A stretch of DNA of 64,000 nt from assembly GCA_013368315.1 (NCBI GenBank), contig JAACJM010000086.1, positions 248,001-312,000 on the forward strand, given 5' to 3'. A program made the position numbers and the translations under genes. This stretch comes from Tetrapyrgos nigripes. Lineage: Eukaryota > Basidiomycota > Agaricomycetes > Agaricales > Campanellaceae. Within the stretch, counting starts at the first letter, position 1; each line of letters begins with the position of its first letter. The notes under the pieces were generated by a model, which did no database searches, had not been told where the DNA came from, and saw nothing but the letters and a program-made list of their open reading frames with translations. Below are positions 11,790-24,162 of this stretch, piece by piece.

Positions 11790-11905
11790 CATATGATGTT
11801 TGAGGCATTTGGCCTTATGCCCACTCTTCACGGGGTATGGTGCACTGCAGAAACCATCTCAGCTACCTTCGGGCAAAGCCCACTTTTCTGATCCGCTTGA
11901 CCTAT
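11790..11905 (+). repeat. Direct repeat, copy 2
   Basis: Same ordered blocks as the copy at 11483, with a few substitutions and a short insertion (CCCACTCTTCACGGGG in place of CAGCTTCTCAGTT). The pair could be a partial tandem duplication or the ends of a deleted element; no flanking duplication is evident. Confidence 0.65.
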
Positions 11906-14501
11906 ATCTGTCGTTCCGTGTAGTAACCATCTTACCCAAATTCTTCTTTTGTCTCGCTCTATCTCTCTTTGTCAACAATACTAATCATAGTCGTGGCCAG
12001 GTGCGCTATTTCGTCTTCACCGTCTTGGCTCGGCTGTGAACTGTGATGGTTGGATTTCCGGTGGTGGTAGTAGGAAGGGACAGAATGTAATGAAGATTGA
12101 AGATTAGATCGATTAGAGATTGTTCGTTATCACGCCCTAATTGGAAAGGTGAGTTTCCTTTCCTTTTTCCACCTTATGTCTGTTCTTCTCCACTGTGGTG
12201 GCTTTTACTTTCCTATCTGCGTTGTGAGTTGGATTTGGCGAGATTGATGTTTACTTTTGCTTTGCAGGTGCACTTGACGATATTCCTCCTCTCAACACCC
12301 CATCACTCCATCACCAGGCTCAATAATGACTACTATCTCAACGGTCCCTCACCGCCTCTCTACTCACCTCCAAAGTGTCATGATCGCCGACAACTTCAAA
12401 CTTACGGCGCTGTCACATATGTTACACTCCTCGTGTTGTCCTCCTTTGGGTTTCTTCGTGACTCGTATTATTCGCTGCAGTTTCCACTGATCTCCTCCCT
12501 TGACGCATCATCGATCCTAGTCCTACTCTCCTCGTTCGCTTCGTTGGCTGCTTCAGGTTCTACTTGATCATGACTCGCCGGTCATATGCCGTATGCTATG
12601 TATGTCCTAGTTCCTAGGCCAGCTATTCTCATCCCATCTTTCCAGTGCTAGTAAGCGCTCCGGCAGTGTGTAAGACCAGCTGTTTTCTGTGCTTTCTGTC
12701 GTCCTACTTGCTAGTGTACGTGTACATCACTGTTATTACTCAGACATGGACTTGCCTATGTATACCGTCTCGTTGCCGCACCGTATACGTGTTCTTCTAC
12801 GATGCATATTCCTTTGTTCATACCCAACCACTGTGTACTGTGGCGCAATACAAACCATCTATCCCCCTGGTCCCACAGGTAAAGTTGGTATCGGACCACC
12901 TTCCAGCGTTAATCATTCTTACTGAGGATCTCAGGATCTTAGGATGTTGATGTGTTGATGTACCTGCCCAGTGCCGAACCATTCTAATTGTGCCCTGGCG
13001 GCAATCTTTATGCGTACATGGATGCATGGATGGAGATCTCAGATACATATGTGCCTACATTGCCGTCGTTCGTTGGTCTTCAATTGATCGTACGCCAGGC
13101 TCCTCGACACGACGGTCCACCATCAGGCAAATTTGGACAATGTACATAATTAAATTTGGAGGAGAGTGCTGTGCTAGGCTCCAGCATTCCACTGTTCCAT
13201 CGTTCCATCGTTCCATGTATCCGTGGAGGAGGGTTGCGGTGTACGTTTACAATACTCATGTCCATTCCAACTCCGTTCCCTCCCTCTGAATTATACCCAA
13301 CCCAGCCGATTGACATTGTTGTGCGCGCGTACCATACGTAGCTCAAAATGTGGGTCAAATGTGAGTCAAATGTGGGTCCCTCATGTAACTTTCAATGAGT
13401 GTTATGTATGTAAATTAGACCTCGGTCTGGCTCGGTCGGGATCTCGGGGGTACGGGGTGCGGGCGACAAAAAACATGAATTATGATGCGTATCCGTATCG
13501 GTGTTATGCAAATGCAAAGCAAAATATGGAATGGTGCAGGCAAGGCGAGTACAAGGACGAGGATAGAACGACAACGAGTAAGCTCTGATTTTGATTCTGA
13601 TTAACAATCATCGAGATGCACCTCTTGGATACGTATCGGTCACCGTGGAGGTCCAGACGCAGGGTGTAAATTGCAATATTCAAGTTATCACTGTACATGT
13701 ACACTGTGTAAGACTCATCCATCAGTTTAGACCAAAGCATCATCTTATTACCCGCTGTGTGGCTCGTCGAACGGCGCCGACGAGGTATCGATATATCACT
13801 GCCGGTGGATGCAGTGTGCATCCGTGTATAGTCAGCCTACTAGGTGTTTTACTGACTCGATTCTTTGTAGGACTTGGGCTTCCAGAAATCTCTGCTTTCT
13901 GATGCGAGTCTGATTGTTAAAATTCGCGAGACGCCCTTGTCAGGTTGCTGAGCTACCAATTATCTAGCTATGTACTACCTAGAGACCCAGAGTTAGAAAT
14001 AGGTATGTAGGTAACTAGTTTAGACTCATGATCAGAGCTCTATGTGGTACTACTACTGCTACTGTGAGTAGCCTATGTAGGTATGTACGTGTGTACGTGT
14101 GTGTAACTAGGCTACAGTAGCTACAGACCCGTCGTCGACGGTCGTCCAGCGGCAGCGGCAGGACGGTATCGCATCTAGTGTACCATGTGTATGTACATGT
14201 GCAGACGGAGTGTTCGATACGAATCGTGGAGGAATATAGGAGTATAGGGATGATAACCGAAACCCGAAACTCGAGACAAAGACGCCCAAAGACGTACAGC
14301 ACTTACCTGGACACTACCTGTGTCCATGTCCAACTTGAATGATCGATTCAATCCGAAACAATCTACAGTCCAACTACCATGAGGAAGTGGTTCAAGACTG
14401 TTATGTGTAAATCGAACTATATCGAACTATGTATTCTGCGAGGAGAATCCTATCCTCAGGCTCGTACTAGACGTCCTGAGTCAGAGCAGCCTGAGAGAGC
14501 A

Positions 14502-15389
14502 CTAGAAGACGCCGGCCGAGTCGGACATCGAGGCAGAACTCGAAGAGTGTTCATTTTCCCGGTTTCCGTGGCGCTTCGTCCTATAAGCAATGACCGCTGG
14601 GTCATCTTTATAGAGGTCGAGATAGCATTCCACCATCATCGCTTCGACTTTAGGCTCGCTTCGGTCGGCAGCATCATATCGACGACGAAGACGATATTTA
14701 GGCACTTCGGATTTCGTCACAGTGCACAGGTAAAAGTCGAATTGAGAGAATTGAGGAGAACTTGAGGAAGAGGCTGAAGAGGTGGTGGACGTGGAAGTAG
14801 AGGTGGTAGAGGTAGTGGCAGTGGAGGTAGAGTCAGTACGATGGTGTGAATAGCCATAGCCACGGTCGATCTGCACGGCGCCCGTGGCTGGAGAGATAGA
14901 TGTGGATGTGGATGTGGACGGAGACGCTACCGATGGGTGCTTCGCTCGATAAGAAATCACCGCTGGGTCATCCCTAAACATATCAAGGTAATGCTCCTGC
15001 ATCATTGTTTCGATTTGACGCTCGTTTGGGTCGACGCCGTAGTAGCGATAACGGTATTCTTCGCCATTGGTGAATGAGTTGTCGAAGGAGGAAGACGAAG
15101 AAAAGGGAGAAGATGTCGAAGAGGTAGAGGTACTGGAAGAGGTAGAGGTGCTGGAGAAGGTCGAGGAGGAGGTAGAACCGGCACGACGGTGTGAACGGCC
15201 ACGGTGAATGTAGGTGGCAGAAGTGGATGGCAATAGGTAGGTGAAGAGGGTGTAACCAAAGTTGTATCCGGGAGAAAGTGGGCTTGGATAGTCGTAGTCA
15301 CCGAGTAGAGAGGTAGTGAGATCTTCAAAACCACACCCGTCCCAGGTATGGGAGGAGTAGAGGTTATAGTAGTCGCTGACTGAGTGCAT
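14502..15389 (-). CDS. Ser/Thr-rich low-complexity protein with an internal duplication
   Basis: Predicted 295-residue protein, function unknown. I start it at MHSVSDYYNLYSSH because a 56-bp GT-AG intron (15445-15390) ends directly before this ATG, and a TATAAAAA box lies about 280 bp upstream. The frame is open further upstream, but that part is probably 5' untranslated. Two long Ser/Thr tracts alternate with two copies of a charged motif: QIETMMQEHYLDMFRDDPAV followed by ISYRAK, and KVEAMMVECYLDLYKDDPAV followed by IAYRTK. Each copy is preceded by a YR-rich segment. The duplicated motif is conserved while the linkers are not, which argues for a real protein. No signal peptide or membrane segment is seen. 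Confidence 0.65.
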   Translation of the reverse strand: MHSVSDYYNLYSSHTWDGCGFEDLTTSLLGDYDYPSPLSPGYNFGYTLFTYLLPSTSATYIHRGRSHRRAGSTSSSTFSSTSTSSSTSTSSTSSPFSSSSSFDNSFTNGEEYRYRYYGVDPNERQIETMMQEHYLDMFRDDPAVISYRAKHPSVASPSTSTSTSISPATGAVQIDRGYGYSHHRTDSTSTATTSTTSTSTSTTSSASSSSSPQFSQFDFYLCTVTKSEVPKYRLRRRYDAADRSEPKVEAMMVECYLDLYKDDPAVIAYRTKRHGNRENEHSSSSASMSDSAGVF

Positions 15390-15445
15390 CTGTGAATCGA
15401 AGAACATTAAGCAACAGTGCATCTCGGACATTGTGGAAGACTCAC
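15390..15445 (-). other. 5' UTR intron of the Ser/Thr-rich gene
   Basis: Donor CAG|GTGAGT and acceptor TTCACAG directly before the start ATG; 56 nt, a typical basidiomycete intron size. Confidence 0.6.
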
Positions 15446-15664
15446 CTGGTTGTAGCTTGAGCTGAAATAATTGTATCCTGCATTTGGGAAAGCAAAGTTC
15501 AATCCGACGGTGGTGGTATAATACATCTTCGTTGAAAATTGTTCGTTGAACCTTCGACGGAGAGTGCAGCAAAAGAGTTGAGCGAAAAGTTGTTGGGTAG
15601 ATGAAGCAGAGGATATACTTCTGTAGTGGTAGAAGTAAAGAAAGAGACAATTAGCGGCCCCGAG

Positions 15665-15672
15665 TTTTTATA
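15665..15672 (-). promoter_or_regulatory. Probable TATA box of the Ser/Thr-rich gene
   Basis: Reads TATAAAAA on the minus strand, about 220 bp upstream of the 5' UTR intron donor. Confidence 0.4.
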
Positions 15673-15689
15673 GACAATGTCAATGACGG

Positions 15690-17743
15690 TGGGTCAAAAC
15701 ACATTGACAACAACGCGCCGCGCGGTTGTGTTCGTGATCGTGTTTTTGCAATTTCCTCTTTTGGGTTCATCCCACAGAGACAAAGGGTAGCCTCAACTTG
15801 CAGAATAATGGGAAAACTGCATTGGTCAATGGCCACTTGGCTTCGTCTGACAGCATGTCTTTTGATTTATTGTTCTGGATTTGGATAATTGAGTCATCCA
15901 AATAAACTACTACTGCTACTATGCATGTCCATTGTTCCACTCGTTCGGAATGGTCAAGATTTTGAAAGAAGCTCACATTTGTGACAAGCCTCATGTGGCC
16001 GTTATGATGAGGCAGTGATGCTGACGATCCTAGTATATCTCCTTGGTTTATCAAAGTCGTCGCAACGCTCGTCGAAAGGGATACGTACTACGTACTCAAC
16101 CTTCGGCGGGACACGCAAGCTTAAGATCCTGAACTCGTACGTCGCAAATCCGACACCTCGGTCTGCTCGGCTCTACAATTCCGGGCTGTTTTGTGAAATT
16201 TCCCATCGTCTGCTATCTGTAACGAGATACACCTCAAGATATCTCCAAAAATCACTACGAAAGAGTGCTCGAGAGCACACTATTTCTTCTACAAATCTAT
16301 AGTTTTCAAGTATAAGTCAAGTATAAGTATATAATTCACAGCGAGGGATTTCACCCAAACCTTAATTTTGCAGCGCACCATGCAGTCACAACGCTGAAGG
16401 GTGGGTGGCCGGACTAGCTTGAGTAAGCTCTAGCACGAGAAGGTCTCGTTAGGACTTTCAGAGTGGGCGGTAAGCGACTGCCTTTCCCAAGCCCCTATCA
16501 ATGATGCAGCATATATATATGGAACTCTGTAAGAAAGCTCTTCTCAGTAAATTAGCAAATCTACGGCCCATTAAGCTGCATTATACACTGGCATACTCAT
16601 TTACGCGCTTAGAGACACCCTCTTCGATATAACAACAATCTAGGATTATAGGTCATTTGTATCACCGTGTGAGTATTTGGAGGGTCGCTCACCTCACGAA
16701 CCCACTGTAATACTGCTTCAATGCCAGAATATGATATTCAATAATATAAGCATAAAATATTGGAATAAATCGTGCTCATAAGCAAGATTGTGTATCTGTA
16801 CGCAGAGCGGAGTCGCGAATAGGGGTTGATAAAAAGGGAAACAGATAAGATCACCACGAGTTACAGTAGTAGCCTAATTCAAACTATCGAAACACATCTC
16901 AAAGAACCTCAACTGCTTAGAACAGTCTCTTGAATAGCTAGGAATGCCTGTATGCTGGTGAAAGTGCCGGAATTATGAGCAGAGGATAAGCTGACCGGGC
17001 CTGGACCCAGGTACCGGACTTGCGCCGCGTGAAACCGAGACTTCAAGCTTGCGTGTCCTGCCGACGCTAGTATTCAGACTATCTGAAAGTGAGCCTTGAA
17101 AATGGAGCTCATACGCAGGTAGAAGTGTAACGTAACCTCATCTATGATCTTCAATGGATTTGGCTGCGTATTTCCGAGACTGAGTCAAGAAATGTTAAGT
17201 AGTCTTGTCTTCCACTTCTACCCAGAGGACATTTTCGGCCAGTTGTGCTTACTGTCTTGTTTTCTTCATGATCATTTGCCTAGGCTAGCCGCAATGGCTG
17301 CTAGCGCTTGTCTGCCTGACAATAATTCTGGCAAACCCAATCGGTAATTCGGTTTGCATTAGTGATATGTCTCTTTCTTTTCTGATTTTCGTTCTTCACT
17401 CAGTTTCAGTGATTCTAGAGGACGGATCTTGGCCATAGTAATCCTGAGGGCTTCCGCACCCAGTTTTTTAATGCGGAAGATACTATCCCTCAGAGATACC
17501 ACAGCTGATGCAGATCCCTACGCAATCTTTTCTGTCGACAGAGATAGGGGCTTTTGATCCGGCAAAAGAAATTTAGCGGCTAAAATTTTTCTACACGGTC
17601 TTGACATTTTACGCCTTCGAGCGAGTCTGCGCATAGCAATAGTCGCTCCTTGGCTTGCCTCGGATTTTCAGAAACTCTTTCAGAGAGTTATTGATGGAAG
17701 AGAAGGAAGAGATTTAGTCGAGCATTTTCACAGAACGGAAAAG
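15690..17743. other. Intergenic
   Basis: About 2 kb without a supportable gene, RNA or repeat. The region includes a probable bidirectional promoter zone for the flanking divergent genes. Confidence 0.4.
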
Positions 17744-17784
17744 GTACGTCTGCTCTGTATTTGGTGCTACTCATATCTTTTCAG
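17744..17784 (+). other. Possible 5' UTR intron of the methyltransferase-like gene
   Basis: GTACGT donor and CTTTTCAG acceptor enclosing 41 nt, 29 bp before the start codon. Short but canonical. Confidence 0.35.
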
Positions 17785-17813
17785 GATAACTACTCGGTAC
17801 AGGATCTTTGACC

Positions 17814-20047
17814 ATGGTACCTCCAATACCAACTGCAGGTCCAACTCAAACGCCCTCATCGATGACCCTACTCCCACCAACGACCAATCTTCCACCCATC
17901 AAGTCTCTGTTATCTCCCTCATCGTCACATTCTTTGACCGTGCAAACTCTATCCGAGAACCTCGATTATCTTAGGAAGATATACAATCCTTCTGTGAGAG
18001 GGTCTAAACGACGTCGCACTGTACCTTCTTCTTCTCTTCACTCTTCTTCCAGTGCCGGTATCGCCAGCACCAACACCACCTTTTCTCTCGATAGTTTCCG
18101 CTCAGATACCTTCGAGCGAGCCTATGCCATTCGCTGGTTAGGTGCGCTCATAAAAGCTATTGATTCTGGAAGGCTGGAGGACGTTCTCAGTACCAGTATC
18201 ACCGATAATCTTGTTGGCAAGGACACAAACATCGACCTCAACCTCGACTCACTGCTTCACTCTGCCTCTGCTCTCCTAGCCGTATGTTCCGGTACTTCAG
18301 CTGCTGGGAGGATTGTTAGAGAGTATGAGTTTGAGGTCGAGGTTGATATAACGAAAACGATCGCAAAGAGGAGCATGCATGTGTCTCTTACCGATATTCC
18401 TCTGTCCAATTCCAACGGCGACTCCAATTCCAACACCAACACCAACTCATCTGATTCCAATCAGACCTCTTCATCCTCTGGCATTCTTGTGGACGCTGCC
18501 CCCTTCGCATCCTCATTACAGTTATCGCCTCTCTCCGGTTCTTCACCAATCACTTCGACTTCAAATCATCATCATATCACTCTATGAACCAGACCAACTT
18601 AAACTCGACCTCTAATTCGTATCTGCCTCTGCCTCCATCATCACCCCTACCGCCATCCAAATCAGACTACTTTGCATCCGTCGGCTCACAAACATGGGGT
18701 GGAGCCGTTGTTCTTGCGGAAGAAATTGCGTCTCGTAGTGGAGTTTTCTTTCCTCCTTGGCTTACAGGAAGAGGTGTAGAGGGTGGTTTTGGGAATAGAG
18801 ATGGGTTTGGGGATGTGGATGGTGAGGGTGGTGTTAGTGAAGGTCGAGATGCCCGAGAGTTTAATATCCTCGAACTCGGTGCTGGGACTGGACTCGTCTC
18901 GATCACGGCGGGAAAAGTTGCAGAGGTTTTGTTGGGTGTGAGCACAAGCACGGGCATGGATACGAGTGTGGATTCATCAGATGGGTGTGTTGTTGGCGTT
19001 GACGAGAATGGACATACAGTCAACATCGTCGCAACAGACTATTTCCCCGCAGTGTTGGATAATCTGAAGGAGAATTTGGAGAGGAATTTTCCTTCACCGT
19101 CTTCTTCACCCTCAGCACCATCTTCTTCGATTTCAGAGTCTTCATCTCCTTCTTCAAGACCAAGACTGAAATCTCGAGTGCAAGTGATGGCTCATCCGTT
19201 GGATTGGTCAACGTTTTCGACGGACTCTTGTACCGCCTCTTGTACCACCAACACCAACACCATCAGCTTCAGCTCCCCTCCTTCTGTAGCATCTACACCC
19301 TCCCTTCACGAATCCTCGTCCAGTTCCCCATGTACATTGCCTTCAGCATCTTCCACATCTTCCCTCAACGGGTCTTTTTCTACCGGGAAATTTGACCTCA
19401 TACTGGGCGCTGATATCGTTTACGACACCCTACATGCGACGTGGATAAAGGGAGTGGTGGAGAGGATGTTGAAGAGACCGAACCGAACCCGAACCCGAAA
19501 TCGAAACCGGAGCGGGTACTGAAAGTAGGCTATGGCCTGACCCCAGCCCCAGCCCCAGCGTTCCACCTCATCATACCCCTCCGTAAAACATTCGCTTTGG
19601 AATCAGAGAGTGTTGAGTTGGTGTTTCGGTGGGCGTTGGGTTCTCGGGATGGCGATGGAAAGGGAGTTGGAAGGAACTGTAATTGTGGTGAGGGTGCTGG
19701 TGCTGGTGCTGGTTTGGACGTTGGCGTTTCCGATACTAAGGGTGACGATACCCATAATACCCAGAACCGTAAAGACTTGGAATCAGGGTTGGATCCCGGG
19801 AAGAACTTGGAGTTGGTGATATACTCGAAGCAAATCATCGTCTGTGACGTTGAAGCTGGTTCTGGCTTCTGGTTCTAGTCGTGGAACTGGAACTGGAACA
19901 GGTGGAGAGGCTGGAGAAGCAGAAGCAGAAGAAGACGGCCCCGAGTCAGTGGAGTATGCGTACTATGTTATTGGGTGGGGTGTTGCTTCATCAGGTCCTT
20001 TCTTGGATATGTCGTCTATCACGTCGCCTGCTCAATCGGAAGGTTAG
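17814..20047 (+). CDS. Putative protein-lysine methyltransferase, FAM86/EFM3-like (methyltransferase family 16), with frame breaks
   Basis: Probably a cytosolic SAM-dependent methyltransferase. The first ATG in frame is 17814 (MVPPIPTAGP). The N-terminal part has NLDYLRKIYNPSVRGSKRRR, FERAYAIRWLGALI and a helical stretch typical of the FAM86 N-terminus. The catalytic part, in another frame from about 18600, has TWGGAVVLAEEIA, the SAM motif LELGAGTGLVSI, VATDYFPAVLDNL and GADIVYDTLHATW. A third frame from about 19500 carries FHLIIPLRKTF, and the C-terminus (YAYYVIGWG) needs a fourth shift near 19850. Repetitive Ser, Asn-Thr and Arg tracts interrupt the domain; two of the frame changes lie in such repeats. 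I find no convincing introns for all of them, so frameshifts in a decaying gene or assembly errors are likely. Family: fairly sure. Exact subfamily: tentative. Confidence 0.6.
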
Positions 20048-23000
20048 GTAGAAGCGACTGTGGGTGGCATGGAGGCCTAGGTTGACGTGAAATGTGGAAT
20101 TGAAATGGGATTATTTTTCTCTATCTGCGGGTTTTCCGTTTTCCTTTTCTGAGGTTCTGTACTTCGGTTTGGATGTTTCGGGCCTGTACATCTTTGTCCT
20201 GAGATACCTTTTGTCCTTTTGGGTGTGTTGTTTGGGTCTCTCTGAGTCTCTCATGGGTTCTCTCGCTTTTTCCTTTGGGTTATCAATGCTGAGATGTAGC
20301 GATGTAGCTAGTAGTACCAGTTAGAACAATGCACTGCTTTTTTCCCTTGCCATTTCTTCTCAAGGAATCTTAGTAGGCGAAGTTGTCTCAAAGTTGTTTT
20401 CGCAAGCACTGCGTCCTATATCAACCTTACATCAACTATCTTTGGTGGTGTACACCTACTCAGTTAGTTTTGACCTATCGCATCGATTTTTTCGGCCAAG
20501 CGCGTAAGTTGTACATGTAGCAAACAATGACAGACAACTTGAAGCGCTTGAACAAAATGTCATGTTCTTTTCTACCACCCGCACGACTCCGATGACATTG
20601 TAAGCAACATTTTTCTCAGTGGCAGGTATATCTTTTTCGATGACAAGTTCGCATCAAAGCCCTACTCTCAACGTCTGGAGGAGTAACCGTGTCATAGAGA
20701 GCCTCAGCCGCGGCGGGTCGCCGTTTGGAAGATTGCTTTCGCAGTCAACGAGTCATCAAGAACTTCGAAGTCATTATCGGCCTGGATATCTGGGCACCAG
20801 TCAGCAACGTTGAGGTATCTCTTGCTATTTTTGATTGTTTTGTACACAGGCTTGCTTCCTTGTCCTAAAAGTTGAAACAAACGCGTCGAGGGATCCTGTC
20901 GTACTTGCGCTCAGATGGATTTAGTAGGCACTCATGAGAAGGTCAACATCCGAGTTTGAGATGGACTTTGGATAGACCCCCGAAGTACAAATGTACGTGG
21001 CATCTACTTTGCTCCAATTTTCTGCTAATTTTTCTCCACCCGTTAGGGTCGTGACAGCTGCAATGCGTATGTAGCCTTTGACGACGATGTTCTGACTACC
21101 ATGCCTGTCAACGCTACGCCTTCAGAAGTTCAGTTGGCCTTGAGATCTTGAGAGCCAACAAGCCAAGCACTTTCAAACCCAGCTTTCCGCGTTCGCGTTT
21201 TAGTCAAGATCTAGAGTACGTTTACCAGCCCTACTTCGTGTTGAAATCCTGACCAGGTGTTCACTGTTCTTTGCAGGCCTCTACGGCAGGTGACCATTCT
21301 TTCTCCTCTCCTCCTCTTCATCACGTCGCTCGCTCATATCCGCTCAGTGCTGGTATAATATGGCTCCGTCAGATTCTTCCTAGTCGCATCTCATACTAAA
21401 TCCAATCGACATCGTAATTGCCTTTGGTTCTATCCCAAGACAATCTACAGTCTCTTTTAGGTACTTCAGGTCTATCGCCGTCACCACCGATGTTGGCTAC
21501 CATGTTGGCTACCTCGACTCCGGGCTGTTAGACGGAAGGGTTATTACGGTGGAAGCAGGCAGTAGGCATGGTGGAAACTTGGAGGAAAGGAACGACTTGG
21601 GTGAGTGACTCGGGTTTATGTTTCGTCGGGACACCTATTTAGTACAGGTTGTCACAACCCTCTGTCAGTCTGCTAGCCGACTTCATCCAGCGGTGTCCAT
21701 GCAACGTCTGTCTACGTTTTTTCGTATTCTGCCATACCCTTCCTTCTTTCCTTCCTTCCTTCCTTCACATTGAAAATGCACTGGTTTGACTCGGATACAC
21801 TCTGATGTTCTTGACCAAGTGCATGGCATTCGTCTGCTTCAGTCTACTCGTTAACGCCGTGCTTTTCCTTTGGCAACAGCACTGGCAGCCCTCCCATGGC
21901 AAACTCCGACCTCAGGCAACTCATAAAATATCCCCTCCTACTCATGTCCTCATGCATGTCAGCAATAGCTCTACGTGACTGTCACTGGTGACTGACTTTC
22001 CTCAAGTCGGTTGGCAGTTCTGGCGTCATTCTCGAGTACTGTCATTTCAAGTGCGTTGGCTCGCCGCTACCGTCATTCTTAACTGGTTTTGGTCATGACT
22101 ATCAGGTTCCACTACTTAATCAGGAGACCTGAACGGTAACTCTGTCCAACTAACTGTAGTTGTTTTCTTGCGTCTTCTGGGTCTGACTCTATCTGGGATG
22201 TTCTACCTCTTTCTGGTCTGTCTTCTTCTCTGTGTTTACATCTCGCTGTTACGCCTTGCCCACTCAGTTCACTTCCTTCTTGCATGTTTATTCTTCCCTG
22301 CGCTACGATGTATGTCCATGACTTTGAGCATAATAACCTGACTATGAACTCAATCGGAAGTTTTTTGCGTCAAGCTTTGGACAAGTTGTGCCTTGAAAGA
22401 TCAGAGCCCGTTCGATACTGTATGTGCCACTGGCATATGTAGCTAATCACTGTTACATACGTCATAAACGAGTATCTACGGTATGTCTAAGCAAAGCCAA
22501 CTTGGAATATGTATGCTACTGGCGAAAACGCCTGCACTGAGCAGGTATAAGCCAGCGATGCGGGTACGTAGGGAGCAGTAGGTAGCACATTGATATCTAC
22601 GTAGCGGTTGGGGTTATTTCAAGCAAAGGTAAAGCAAAATCAATCCAAAACAAGAAGAAATAGAATCTAGATACGTTCGCATAGGAGAAGGGGAATTCGA
22701 GACCGAGACCGAGACCGAGACCGAGAATTGGAAGAAGAGAAGGAGGAGGAGACAGAAACGAGAACCGAAACCGAAACCGAAACGTATGTAAAACTATTAC
22801 CTTGCTAAGTGCATGGTTCTGATACCAGTAGTGTACGCCATAGCCCGGATAGCCTATGCGATGAACGATGCACGAGATTACTAGGACGGGCGTCGCGAAG
22901 GGTGAAGAGTGACGGTATACTGGTATCCCTCTGCGACTCCGAGAGCTGGAGTTGTAATGCGACCGTGACTTCAGTCTAACCCAATTGCAAGCATTGGGAG

Positions 23001-23215
23001 ACTATCTTCGACATCATATAGAAGTCAAAGTCAAAGTGTAAATGAGCATGATGCTCTCCCTGGTGTTGTTATATCGGTAATTCACTCGACGAACATGTAT
23101 AATGTCCGAGTCGAGCTCGAGTGGGTAGGCTTAATCCAACTGTAGCCTGTCGAACCAATTCTCTTCCAAACTCTCTGCTTCTTCTTGGAGCTTCTTTAAT
23201 TCCACGCTGTTAGAC
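20048..23215. other. Intergenic, 3.2 kb
   Basis: No supported gene. Contains simple repeats: (TTCC)n near 21745, (GAGACC)n near 22700 and (GAAACC)n near 22765. Short pyrimidine-rich, splice-like motifs occur but no frame can be followed. Confidence 0.45.
22698..22725. repeat. (CGAGAC)n short tandem repeat
   Basis: About four and a half copies of a 6-bp unit, followed 40 bp later by an (ACCGAA)n tract. Confidence 0.8.
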
Positions 23216-24162
23216 TCAGCCAGCTCTTTGTCGAAACGATTCCATGATCTCCTTGTCGCATACTTCAAGTGGTTCAAGGGCCTTGCGGTTAGCACGGATG
23301 ATGGGACGACGAGGACGACGAGGAGAAGGAGAAGGAGAGGGAGAGGATTTGGAGGTGGAGATGGAGAGGAAAAGGGAACAGTTGAGCTTGGTGAGGGCGG
23401 CAGCGAGGGAAGCCTCCTTGTCGGTCATGGGTCTGGATTCACGAGTGGGAGTAGTGGGCGAGTGGCATTCGGAAGACTCTGAGGAGTCAGAAGCGGGAAC
23501 GACGGAGGTATTAAGGGAAGATTCAGAAGAGTCGAATTGGGAATCGAGTGAGGCGTGGTTAGAGTCGTCATGAGAAGATACGGGGAGGGTCGAGGTTGCC
23601 TGATCCTCAGCGTTTCGGAAACAGAAAGGCAAGAAAAGATGATCAGAGGCCTCAAAGTCCTTATAATTGGCGATCGGTTCCAGGTATTCAGTCTTCTTTC
23701 TTTCTTCCTCCTGGGCCGGCATCATTGTTAGTCAAAACGTCATTGGCATGGGATGGAACAAAGACCCTTACCTTGCAATCCCAACACTTACAGATCCGCG
23801 TTGGAAGCATTGGAACGGAATCAAGCGTCGCCTGGTCCTCGGGAAACAAGGTCGAGAAGGGATCAAACCTGATATCGCGGATGGGCAAGCGAGAGTGGCG
23901 TCGATATTCCAGCTCTTCCTCCAAGAAGCCGGAGTCGAAGGGGAGGTAGTATAAACCGCGGGGAGGGGGTAGATCCTTGAGCTCGGGTTCGAATGCCTCA
24001 GCCTCTGGGAGAGTGCTGGAGAAGAAGGCGAAGCTTGGAGAAGATTTCTGTGCGAGATTCTAATCAGTAAGAGACTTTACCCCCAGCAAACGATCCAGAA
24101 CACACCTCCAAGCCGGCAAGCATGAATTCGTCTTGGGCGAGTAGGTAATCGTAAGCAGACAT
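23216..24162 (-). CDS. Hypothetical protein, three exons
   Basis: I do not recognise the family. Exons 24162-24106, 24059-23772 and 23710-23216 (840 nt, 279 residues) join in phase at canonical GT-AG introns of 46 and 61 nt. It starts MSAYDYLLAQDEFMLAGLEN. The middle (LEEELEYRRHSRLPIRDIRF, LPTRICKCWDCK) is rich in charged and aromatic residues and ends in a C-x-C-x2-C group that might bind metal. The C-terminal half is Ser-rich (SSESS, SPSPSPSPRRPRRP) and probably disordered, with a basic patch that could serve as a nuclear signal. No signal peptide or membrane segment is seen. Gene structure is supported by clean phases; function is unknown. Confidence 0.6.

Larger units (their letters stand above)
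10314..14501. other. Long non-coding stretch between TF copy C and the Ser/Thr-rich gene
   Basis: About 4.2 kb with only short, mutually contradictory open frames. T-rich tracts and splice-like motifs (GTGAGT, TTTGCAG) in 11.2-12.3 kb suggest either a spliced untranslated transcript on the plus strand or remnants of a gene, but no coding frame can be followed across them. Two direct repeats of about 100 bp lie inside and are listed separately. Confidence 0.4.

Noticed and set aside
12097..12567. 156-codon plus-strand frame
   Set aside because: T-rich, contains splice-like motifs inside and has no recognisable composition or start context; treated as non-coding.
13990..14310. Possible tRNA or structured RNA in the GTAGGTATGTACGTGTG-rich stretch
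   Set aside because: Alternating GT/AC repeats only; no cloverleaf or conserved T-loop can be drawn.
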